Below are positions 1 to 5,888 of a stretch of DNA of 18,163 nucleotides, in pieces; within the stretch, counting starts at the first letter, position 1, and each line of letters starts with the position of its first letter. Position numbers and translations under genes: made by a program. The notes beneath the pieces are model-generated. The model did not search any database. It was not told the origin of the DNA and saw only the letters and a list, made by a program, of their open reading frames with translations. Source of the DNA: Clostridia bacterium (GTDB lineage: Bacteria > Bacillota > Clostridia > Oscillospirales > CAG-272). The stretch lies in NCBI GenBank assembly GCA_017624795.1, contig JAGAMJ010000019.1, positions 1 through 18,163 on the forward strand. The letters are read 5' to 3'.

Positions 1-197
1 CCAAAAACAAGGCCGAGCCAAGCGCCGATGTAAGGGCCGCAGGTGGCGGCGCCGATCACGATCGGGATCAAAACCAGCGAGATCGAAAACGGGCCGAAAC
101 GAATAAAGCTTCCAACCAACTGCAAGACAACGACCAATGCAGTCAGCATCGCTCCAAGCGTGAGCTTGCGGAGCGACAGATCTTGATTCTTTCTCAT
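1..197 (-). CDS. ECF transporter S component, N-terminal part (runs off window)
   Basis: Substrate-binding membrane subunit of an energy-coupling factor (ECF) vitamin importer; only the first 65 or so residues lie in the window. After a short basic start (MRKNQDLSLRKLTLG) come hydrophobic segments, and the stretch PFSISLVLIPIVIGA followed by GPYIGAWLGLVFG is typical of the ECF S-component family (PF12822), where a Gly-rich loop separates the first helices. The start ATG at 195-197 is preceded by AAGGAGG at a good distance. It lies 91 bases downstream of a CoaX-family gene on the same strand, so pantothenate is one candidate substrate. That is only inference, because the family includes riboflavin, pantothenate and other vitamin carriers and the specificity region is not visible. 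Confidence 0.8.
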   Translation of the reverse strand, partial: MRKNQDLSLRKLTLGAMLTALVVVLQLVGSFIRFGPFSISLVLIPIVIGAATCGPYIGAWLGLVF

Positions 198-210
198 AAG
201 AATCCTCCTT

Positions 211-226
211 CGGGGACTTTACCCCG
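211..226 (-). promoter_or_regulatory. Short GC-rich hairpin next to the ribosome binding site of the ECF gene
   Basis: CGGGG at one side pairs perfectly with CCCCG at the other around a 6-base loop. The stem ends only about two bases upstream of the AAGGAGG ribosome binding site of the ECF gene. A stem this close could affect translation or be a remnant of an attenuator. No known riboswitch consensus was recognised in the 91-base gap between the CoaX-like gene and this gene. Confidence 0.3.
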
Positions 227-288
227 TGCTGCCGCTTCACCCCTCGTGAATGCGGCGCAGTTCAAATTTATCAACACGGAAAAGTCCG

Positions 289-1128
289 TTATGACCGAAA
301 TGATTGATACCGTTTGCGAAAATTTTCAATTTTTCGCGCGTTCAGCAGCGTCAGAGCATACAGTCCGCGATGGACAAGCTCCCCGTCGCAAAGCGTTTCC
401 CGATCCAAAAGAGGTTCAAGCAGCGCTGCCTCCTCGCCCGTGACGATCACGGGGATATCCTTCACGCCAAGCTCACGCTCAAAGCGCGCGATCAGCCCCT
501 CAATGGCGGCGGCGTGTCCAAGCAAAACGCCCGACCTCACGCTATCCTCGGTATTGGTGCCAACGGCACAAACAGGGCAAGAAAGCCCAACGGTGGATAG
601 CAAAGCGGCGTTCATATTAAGTGCCTCCGCCGAAATCGAAGCGCCCGGCAGGATCGAGCAGCCCAAAAAGCTTGGTGCGTCCTTTGTTGCTCCAACGACG
701 GAAAGCGTGGTCATATCCCCGCAGCAAAGCACCAAAAACGGCGGCTTTTGCACGGCAAGTCCTCCCACAGCCATCGCAACCAGATCCGCGCCCAAAAGCG
801 CAGGTGCGTCGGTGCAAATGGTCAGCCCCGTTTTCAGTCCCGCGCCGACCGTCAGACACGCAGCACTTGGGAAAAGCACGTGCAGCGCCTCACCGATCTC
901 ACCAGTTAAGGTGGGAACGACCGAAGCGACGATCACGCCTTCCACCGTGGCATCGGACGCCTTTTGCTGCATCATAAAAGAGATCAGGGCGGTGTATTCA
1001 TCGGCGGTACGCATCGGGCGCGCCGCGATCGAGAAGGTGGCTTTCGGACGTGCAGTCGCCGCATCGGCTCCTGCTTCAAACAAAGCAAGGGACACCGTGC
1101 GATTGGCGATCATCACAGTTAAAATCAT
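289..1128 (-). CDS. coaX: Type III pantothenate kinase (CoaX) family protein with altered active site
   Basis: 279 aa, within the usual range for CoaX, which phosphorylates pantothenate in the first step of coenzyme A synthesis. Family marks are clear: GLKTGLTICTDAP then GAD (113-115), a Gly-Pro-Gly type loop SILPGASIS (158-166), and NTEDSVRSGVLLG (192-204), matching the CoaX pattern NTxxSMQSG. The ATP/metal-binding positions are changed. The canonical first Asp of DxGNT is Met6 (VMIANRT), the Asp of DFGTATT is Cys135 or Cys136 (CCGDMTT), and GADR reads GADL, although the GAD Asp is kept. The start ATG has AAGGAG upstream. It follows the DUF1836 gene by 47 bases and precedes an ECF S component. 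I infer a diverged paralogue that may not be a working kinase; family membership is firm, activity is doubtful. Confidence 0.8.
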   Translation of the reverse strand: MILTVMIANRTVSLALFEAGADAATARPKATFSIAARPMRTADEYTALISFMMQQKASDATVEGVIVASVVPTLTGEIGEALHVLFPSAACLTVGAGLKTGLTICTDAPALLGADLVAMAVGGLAVQKPPFLVLCCGDMTTLSVVGATKDAPSFLGCSILPGASISAEALNMNAALLSTVGLSCPVCAVGTNTEDSVRSGVLLGHAAAIEGLIARFERELGVKDIPVIVTGEEAALLEPLLDRETLCDGELVHRGLYALTLLNARKIENFRKRYQSFRS

Positions 1129-1175
1129 GCTTTACTCCTTAACGGAGCCACCGCCCAAAAGCGGCATCTCCAAAC

Positions 1176-1907
1176 TTAATCTTGGTTACCGATCACGTCA
1201 GCAACGGGCGTGGCGTCCAGCTTTGCGATCTTACGCTCCGCCTTTTCCTGCACCTTTTTTGCCTTGCGCTCGCGTTTTTCGGCACCCGCTTGCTCTTTGC
1301 CTTCCTTCTTTTCCTGCTCCTCGCGCTGTCTGATCTCCTGATCGCGCAGGGCAAGATCCTTATAACGACCTTCAAGCAATTCTCTGCCGATCTCTTTGAG
1401 ATAAGCCGACAGCGACAAAATATCAAGCAAGGAAAGGAAGAAGTCATAATCACTCTCCACCCCAAGCGCGTCCTCGCCGAGCATCGCTTGCACGACCTCG
1501 CCAGCTCTTTGGCGATTGGTTTGCTTGATCGAAAGGAATTGGTGATAGGCGCGTATCATATCCTCGCCCGTAAAGCCGCCCTCCTCGCGCACGCCCGTGA
1601 GCACGCGCTTGATCTCATCGATCGAAAGCGTGTTTTTGAGCGCGTAAACAAGCAGCATTTCGACAATGTGCGAACGGGAATATTTCTTACCCGTTATGGG
1701 GCTAATGAGCCCATCCTTGGAATAGTTATTGATCATCGTTTTGGTCAGCGTCCGTTCTCTGTAACGGGGCGCAGATGCTGCGTTTTTGTCCGCCACCAAG
1801 CTCAAAATCTGATCCAGATACAAGTCAATCGCGGGGATATCGGTGTCGGCAAGATCCGCATCTGTGACCGCAGCCGTTATGTGGTCGCGCAACTCTTTTT
1901 CCGTCAT
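1176..1907 (-). CDS. DUF1836 domain-containing protein (putative MerR-like regulator)
   Basis: 243 aa. Residues about 25-160 match the DUF1836 family, whose hallmark is a helix-turn-helix-like stretch: here LDQILSLV, then LTKTMINNYSKDGLI (54-68), KKYSRSHIVEMLLVYALKN and LSIDEIK. DUF1836 proteins are regarded as winged-helix, MerR-like DNA-binding proteins; their targets are generally unknown. The last 50 residues are almost all Glu, Lys, Arg and Gln (REEQEKKEGKEQ and similar), probably a charged coiled coil, an unusual tail. The start is placed at the ATG at 1905-1907 because AAAGGAG sits about eight bases upstream. A longer in-frame ATG at 1931 has no good ribosome binding site. First gene of a likely operon with the CoaX-like and ECF genes. 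Confidence 0.85.
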   Translation of the reverse strand: MTEKELRDHITAAVTDADLADTDIPAIDLYLDQILSLVADKNAASAPRYRERTLTKTMINNYSKDGLISPITGKKYSRSHIVEMLLVYALKNTLSIDEIKRVLTGVREEGGFTGEDMIRAYHQFLSIKQTNRQRAGEVVQAMLGEDALGVESDYDFFLSLLDILSLSAYLKEIGRELLEGRYKDLALRDQEIRQREEQEKKEGKEQAGAEKRERKAKKVQEKAERKIAKLDATPVADVIGNQD

Positions 1908-1942
1908 ATATAATGCTCCTTTTATCTTCACTTTGTCTACAC

Positions 1943-1978
1943 ATTATATTATATAGCACAAAACGCGCAAGTTGTCAA
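1943..1978 (-). promoter_or_regulatory. Sigma-A-type promoter of the DUF1836 operon
   Basis: Reading on the minus strand, a perfect -35 box TTGACA (1973-1978) is followed after 17 bases by TATATAATATAAT, which contains two TATAAT boxes at 17-19+ base spacings. It lies about 35 bases upstream of the DUF1836 ribosome binding site with no terminator in between. Confidence 0.8.
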
Positions 1979-2002
1979 CCCCACCGCCGCATTTTGCGGT
2001 TT

Positions 2003-2018
2003 TTGAAACCGTTTTCAA
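2003..2018. promoter_or_regulatory. Candidate cre-like / LacI-family operator
   Basis: TTGAAACCGTTTTCAA fits the Gram-positive catabolite-responsive element consensus WTGNAANCGNWNNCWW at every fixed position and is nearly palindromic; it is extended by TT and AA on either side. It lies about 25 bases upstream of the -35 box of the DUF1836 promoter and just past the glucokinase terminator hairpin. The consensus is loose, so a chance match is possible, but the position upstream of a promoter and next to a sugar kinase is sensible for CcpA or a LacI-type regulator. Confidence 0.4.
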
Positions 2019-2025
2019 AAGCAAA

Positions 2026-2060
2026 GCAGGTCGTGCTTTCACACGACCTGCTCTTTTTTT
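2026..2060 (-). terminator. Terminator downstream of the glucokinase gene
   Basis: GCAGGTCGTG (2026-2035) and CACGACCTGC (2042-2051) form a perfect 10-bp stem with a 6-base loop. On the minus strand the stem is followed by CTTTGCTTTTG, a broken T-tract. On the plus strand it is followed by TCTTTTTTT. It can therefore act in both directions, and mainly closes the minus-strand glucokinase transcript, whose stop codon lies in the A-tract. Confidence 0.75.
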
Positions 2061-3012
2061 AGAGTCCAAGCAGCGCGGCGCCGATGATGCCCGCATCGTT
2101 TCCAAGCTCTGCAATTTTCAGCTCGGTCTTGTCGGTATGTGCGTTCGTGCCGTACTGATCGCGGTCCACAAGCGCCTTCAAGGGCTTCAAAAGATAGTCG
2201 CCCTCGCCGCACACACCGCCGCCGATGCAAAGCACCTGGGGCTGGAAGATGTTGACCAGATTGGTAATGCCGTAGGCAAGATATTCGATGTAGGTATCAA
2301 CGACCTCCTGCCCTGCGCGGTCGCCCTTCTTGGACGCATCAAACGCGGTACGTCCGCTGGCTTTTTCGATATCGCCCTTGCACATTTCCCACATCACGGT
2401 ATCCTTGCACTCGGCAAGCTTTTCCTTGGTGAAGCGGACCAAAGCCGTTGCCGAGCTGTACGCTTCCCAACAGCCACGTCTGCCGCAGGTGCACTGCCTG
2501 CCCCTTGCCTCAATACCGATGTGACCGAGCTCCGCACCCATATAGTTAAAGCCCGAATAAAGCTTGCCGCCGATCACGATACCGCCGCCAACGCCCGTGC
2601 CAAGCGTGATCATGATCACGTCGTCGCAGCCCTTGCCCGCACCGACCTTTGCCTCGGCAAGCGTTGCCGCGTTGGCGTCGTTTTCAAGGCAAACGCGCTT
2701 GACGGGCAGCCACTGCTTCATCTTTTCGGCAACGGGGTATTGGAACATTTTAATATTGTTGGAATACTTCACAACACCGTTCACGGGATCGATCGCGCCG
2801 GGCGCGGCGATACCGATATAGGCAATATCGTCAAAGCTGATCCCCATACGCTCGACAAGCGAGGCGCACAGATCCGCCATGTCGCGCACGATCTCGTCGG
2901 CGGGACGCTCGGCCCTGGTGGGAACCTTATCCTTTACGATCAGCTTATAATTTTCATCTACAATGCCTGCGACTATGTTCGTGCCGCCAAGGTCTACTCC
3001 GATATAATACAT
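2059..3012 (-). CDS. glcK: ROK family glucokinase
   Basis: 317 aa, the normal length of the Gram-positive ROK glucokinase, which phosphorylates glucose to glucose-6-phosphate in the cytoplasm using ATP. Motifs in order: phosphate-binding DLGGTN (7-12), ENDANAATLAE with the catalytic Asp, LGTGVGGGIV, and the ROK zinc site ELGHIGIEARGRQCTCGRRG with a following CWE, supplying one His and three Cys. GGGVCGEGDYLL and the C-terminal NDAGIIGAALLG are also typical. The start ATG has GGAGG seven bases upstream. The gene diverges from nagA, from which it is separated by back-to-back promoters, and it ends in its own hairpin terminator. Glucose or a related hexose from glycan breakdown is the expected substrate; substrate choice within ROK kinases cannot be settled from motifs alone. 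Confidence 0.92.
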   Translation of the reverse strand: MYYIGVDLGGTNIVAGIVDENYKLIVKDKVPTRAERPADEIVRDMADLCASLVERMGISFDDIAYIGIAAPGAIDPVNGVVKYSNNIKMFQYPVAEKMKQWLPVKRVCLENDANAATLAEAKVGAGKGCDDVIMITLGTGVGGGIVIGGKLYSGFNYMGAELGHIGIEARGRQCTCGRRGCWEAYSSATALVRFTKEKLAECKDTVMWEMCKGDIEKASGRTAFDASKKGDRAGQEVVDTYIEYLAYGITNLVNIFQPQVLCIGGGVCGEGDYLLKPLKALVDRDQYGTNAHTDKTELKIAELGNDAGIIGAALLGL

Positions 3013-3041
3013 ATCAAGCCTCCATTTTAAGTGGTATAGTC

Positions 3042-3070
3042 AGTATAGCACACAAACAAAAAAAAGTCAA
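3042..3070 (-). promoter_or_regulatory. Promoter of the glucokinase gene
   Basis: On the minus strand TTGACT (3065-3070), a 17-base spacer rich in T, and TATACT (3042-3047) make a near-consensus sigma-A promoter about 30 bases from the start codon. A half-conserved TGGTATAG motif (3032-3039 on the plus strand) sits directly downstream of the -10 box. Confidence 0.75.
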
Positions 3071-3089
3071 ATATTTTATATAATTTCAC

Positions 3090-3118
3090 TTGTGTTTTTT
3101 CTGCTTTTGTGCTATAAT
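3090..3118 (+). promoter_or_regulatory. Promoter of the nagA operon
   Basis: TTGTGT (3090-3095), exactly 17 bases, then TATAAT (3113-3118), 31 bases upstream of the nagA start. It is divergent from the glucokinase promoter with only about 20 bases between the two -35 boxes, so the two could share control. Its position also rules out the longer upstream start for nagA. Confidence 0.7.
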
Positions 3119-3148
3119 TTTCTTAATCTTTCAAAAAGGAGTTCTGCT

Positions 3149-4288
3149 ATGAAATGCATCATCGGGGCAAAGATCATTTTGCCAAGCGAGATCGTTGACG
3201 GCAAGGCACTGCTGTTTGACGAAAAGATCGTTGGCATCGTTGCCGAAAATGAAATTCCCACCGACGCCGAGATCATCGACGCGAAGGGACAATACGTCGC
3301 GCCCGGACTTGTCGACGTACATATTCACGGATATCTCAATGAGGACGCCTCTGACGGCAGTGCCGAGGGGATCCGCAAAATGGCAGAGGGTGTGATGCAA
3401 AACGGCGTCACCACCTTCCTGCCCACCACCATGACCGTTTCGATGAAGGAGATCGAGGCGGCGCTTGACGTGGTACGCTCGCTGCAAGAGGAAAGCAAGA
3501 CCTGGAAGGGCGCTTACCTTGCGGGTGTAAATGCCGAGGGCCCCTTCATCAACGCCTCCAAAAAGGGCGCACAGGCCGAGGAGCACATCAAAGCGCCCGA
3601 CGCCGATTGGATCATCAAAAACGGAGACGTCATCAAGCTTTGCACCATCGCCCCTGAAACAAAGGGTGGCTACGAGGCGATCCGAAAGATCCGCGAGAAC
3701 AGCAGCGTGCGCGTTTCGGTCGGTCACACCGACGCGACCTTCGAGCAGGCGATGCGCGCCTTCGAGTGCGGCGCAACGCAGGTCACGCATCTGTTCAACG
3801 CACAAACGCCTCTGCATCACCGCAAGCCCGGCGTCGTTGGCGCCGCACTGACTGCCGACGTTTACACCGAGCTGATCGGCGACACCTTCCACGTGCACGC
3901 GGGGCTGTTTTCACTGATCGCCAAGTGCAAAAAGGATAAGCTGGTGCTGATCACCGACTGCACCCGTGCGGGCGGTATGCCCGACGGCGAATACTCGCTT
4001 GGCGGACAAAAGACCTTTGTGAAGGGTATTCAATGTCTGCTGGAAGACGGCACCATCGCCGGCAGCGTGCTCAAACTCAACGACGCAGTCAAAAACGTGC
4101 GCGCCAACACCGATCTGCCCCTTTACGAGATCGTTGCCGCCGCATCTTTGAACCCCGCAAACGCCATTGGTATGGGCGACACCAAGGGCTCGATCGAGGT
4201 GGGCAAGGACGCCGACCTCATTGTGACCGATATGGACTTTAACGTCAAAAAAACCATTATGCAAGGAGAGATCAGATATGAAGCTTAA
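3149..4288 (+). CDS. nagA: N-acetylglucosamine-6-phosphate deacetylase
   Basis: 379 aa amidohydrolase-fold enzyme that removes acetate from N-acetylglucosamine-6-phosphate, giving glucosamine-6-phosphate in the cytoplasm. Seen in order: PGLVDVHIHG (HxH at 58-60), the metal-ligand Glu in AEGPF (129-133), GHTDA (His192), THLFNAQTPLHHRKPG (His213), and the catalytic Asp270 in ITDCTRAGGMPDGEY. LNDAVKN and KDADLIVTD near the end are also family marks. The start is taken at 3149 because AAAAAGGAG lies just upstream and the promoter -10 box lies inside the longer reading frame. It shares its last 11 bases with the ROK-like gene downstream, so the two are translationally coupled. No nagB (glucosamine-6-phosphate deaminase) is seen in the window. 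Confidence 0.93.
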   Translation: MKCIIGAKIILPSEIVDGKALLFDEKIVGIVAENEIPTDAEIIDAKGQYVAPGLVDVHIHGYLNEDASDGSAEGIRKMAEGVMQNGVTTFLPTTMTVSMKEIEAALDVVRSLQEESKTWKGAYLAGVNAEGPFINASKKGAQAEEHIKAPDADWIIKNGDVIKLCTIAPETKGGYEAIRKIRENSSVRVSVGHTDATFEQAMRAFECGATQVTHLFNAQTPLHHRKPGVVGAALTADVYTELIGDTFHVHAGLFSLIAKCKKDKLVLITDCTRAGGMPDGEYSLGGQKTFVKGIQCLLEDGTIAGSVLKLNDAVKNVRANTDLPLYEIVAAASLNPANAIGMGDTKGSIEVGKDADLIVTDMDFNVKKTIMQGEIRYEA

Positions 4289-5654
4289 AGTTGAAGCAAT
4301 TTTGGATAAGGGCTTTGCCCCTATGATGCTGGTATACCGCGAATTCACCGAAGCGGCAAAGAAAGCCGGCGGCGTGAAGCTTGTGATCGGCATTGAGCGC
4401 AACAAGGGCTACGTCAGCGCGTTTGAAACCGTCGTTTATCCCGACGGGGCAGGTCACGACGACGAAAACTACGCTTTTGTGGAGCGTCTTGTGAAAAGTC
4501 TGCTTTGGATCAGGGGCGGCCACAAGATCATCATCGCGGGCTCCAAGCTGATCGCGGATCGCCTTGCAAAGGCATATTCCCCCGACGGCGAGCGCGCGTT
4601 TGATTACGACTTTATGGGCGGCGTGTACGAAACCACCGTCACCGTAGAGCACAGAAGCATTGAAAACGCACCCGTCACCCGCGAGAGCGCAACTCCTGTT
4701 GGCAGACATTTGGACGGCTGCCGCATCGGCTTTGACGCGGGCGGCTCGGACCGCAAGGTCAGCGCCGTGATCGACGGCAAGAGCGTTTACAGCGAGGAGG
4801 TCGTCTGGTTCCCCAAGACCAACTCCGATCCCCAGTATCACTACGACGGCATTCTTTCCGCGATGAAGACCGCCGCCGAGCATATGCCCCGTGTCGACGC
4901 CATCGGCGTATCCTCCGCGGGCGTTTACGTGGACAACCGCATCATGGTCGCTTCGCTTTTCTTGAAGGTGCCGAAGGACGAATTCAACGCAAAATGCAAG
5001 AATATGTATATCGACGTTGCCAAGGAATTCGGCGACGTACCGTTGGAGGTCGCCAACGACGGTGACGTGACCGCACTTGCGGGCGCGATGGACCTTGGCG
5101 ACAACAACGTGCTTGGCATCGCCATGGGCACCAGCGAAGCGGGCGGCTACGTGGACGGTATCGGCAACATCACGGGCTGGCTCAATGAGCTGGCGTTCGT
5201 TCCCTGCGATTACAACAAGGACGCGATGGTCGACGAGTGGTCGGGTGATTACGGCTGCGGCGTCAAGTACTTCTCTCAGGACGCGGTCATCAAGCTGGCT
5301 CCCGCTGCGGGCATCGAGCTTGACGAGAACCTTTCCCCCGCCGAGAAGCTGAAGGTCGTACAGGGCCTGATGGCAAAGGGCGATGCACGCGCCGCCAAAA
5401 TTTATGACACCATCGGCGTTTATTTCGGCTATACCATCGCTTACTATTCCCTGTTCTACGATATCAAGCACGTGCTGATCATGGGGCGTGTCACGTCGGG
5501 TGAGGGCGGTGTGATCCTGCTGGATCGCGCCAAGGAGGTCCTTGCAAAGGAATTCCCCGAGCTTGCTGAGAAGATCCAGCTCCACATTCCCGATGAGAAC
5601 AGCCGCCGTGTCGGTCAGTCTGTGGCTGCCGCAAGCTTGCCTGAAATCAAATAA
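4278..5654 (+). CDS. ROK-like sugar kinase or regulator with an extra N-terminal domain
   Basis: 458 aa, about 140 residues longer than a simple ROK kinase. Residues 1-140 form a separate domain that I do not recognise (it includes VIGIERNKG at 37-45 and FVERLVKSLLWIRGG at 67-81). From about 148 on it follows the ROK/actin-like ATPase fold: IGFDAGGSD (150-158) in place of DxGGT, SSAGVYVDN (212-220), the likely catalytic Asp in VANDGDVTALAGA (258-270), and IAMGTSEAGGYVDG (281-294). ELGH, with its zinc-binding His and Cys cluster, is absent; the same place reads NELAF. The ribosome binding site AAGGAG lies inside the end of nagA. Coupling to nagA suggests an N-acetylhexosamine kinase or sensor, but this is inference. 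There is no helix-turn-helix visible, so a classic ROK repressor is less likely. Confidence 0.75.
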   Translation: MKLKVEAILDKGFAPMMLVYREFTEAAKKAGGVKLVIGIERNKGYVSAFETVVYPDGAGHDDENYAFVERLVKSLLWIRGGHKIIIAGSKLIADRLAKAYSPDGERAFDYDFMGGVYETTVTVEHRSIENAPVTRESATPVGRHLDGCRIGFDAGGSDRKVSAVIDGKSVYSEEVVWFPKTNSDPQYHYDGILSAMKTAAEHMPRVDAIGVSSAGVYVDNRIMVASLFLKVPKDEFNAKCKNMYIDVAKEFGDVPLEVANDGDVTALAGAMDLGDNNVLGIAMGTSEAGGYVDGIGNITGWLNELAFVPCDYNKDAMVDEWSGDYGCGVKYFSQDAVIKLAPAAGIELDENLSPAEKLKVVQGLMAKGDARAAKIYDTIGVYFGYTIAYYSLFYDIKHVLIMGRVTSGEGGVILLDRAKEVLAKEFPELAEKIQLHIPDENSRRVGQSVAAASLPEIK

Positions 5655-5702
5655 TTCCCATAACGGGTATAAAAAAGGGGCTGAACCCATTTAGATGCAG
5701 AA

Positions 5703-5760
5703 GGCGTGATCTCGGCACGATAGGCGTATTCAATACGTCGAGTGACGAGAGCGTCGCCTA
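5703..5760. other. Compact fold-prone intergenic element, possible structured RNA or repeat
   Basis: Lies 49 bases after the ROK-like stop codon. TAGGC (5721-5725) pairs with GCCTA (5756-5760) and encloses GTATT-c-AATAC (5726-5736) plus one of two mutually exclusive hairpins: CGTC-gagt-GACG (5736-5747) or GACG-agag-CGTC (5744-5755). Ahead of this CGTG (5705-5708) pairs with CACG (5716-5719). No known RNA family is recognised and no open reading frame of note is present. It may be a 3' untranslated region structure or an intergenic repeat. Confidence 0.35.
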
Positions 5761-5807
5761 AAAAACACACATAAAAAATTGAAATTTGCAAAAATTTCTA
5801 CCTCAAA

Positions 5808-5852
5808 AAGCCGCTTCACCATCAAATTCCGATGGCAAAGCGGCTTCTTTTT
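5808..5852 (+). terminator. Bidirectional terminator between the nagA operon and the GH78 gene
   Basis: AAGCCGCTT (5808-5816) pairs with AAGCGGCTT (5838-5846), and CCATC (5819-5823) with GATGG (5831-5835) extends the stem around a 7-base loop. A T-rich run (CTTTTTATTT) follows on the plus strand and a TTTTTGAGG run follows on the minus strand, so it serves both convergent transcripts. A smaller AT hairpin (5781-5798) precedes it. Confidence 0.8.
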
Positions 5853-5888
5853 ATTTGTCTTGTGTGTTTTTGCTCGGCGCTAAATGGA

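Noticed and set aside
1141..1175. CCGC/GCGG hairpin between the DUF1836 and CoaX-like genes
   Set aside because: Short stem with no T-tract after it on the minus strand; unlikely to be a terminator inside an apparent operon.
314..1333. Plus-strand reading frame of 339 codons opposite the CoaX-like gene
   Set aside because: Serine/proline-rich translation without domains, crossing two genes on the other strand; a shadow frame.
1182..1913. Plus-strand reading frame of 243 codons opposite DUF1836
   Set aside because: A mirror of the DUF1836 gene; hydrophobic composition arises from its charged tail, with no ribosome binding site.
1972..3030. Plus-strand reading frame of 352 codons opposite glucokinase
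   Set aside because: Antisense to a gene with complete ROK motifs; it also spans the glucokinase terminator.
3092..3148. Longer N terminus for nagA (extra 19 residues)
   Set aside because: The promoter -10 box at 3113-3118 lies within it, and the ATG at 3149 has the ribosome binding site.
4272..5690. Long minus-strand reading frame of 472 codons opposite the ROK-like gene
   Set aside because: It is fully antisense to a gene with clear ROK motifs and a ribosome binding site coupled to nagA; its translation has no recognisable domain.
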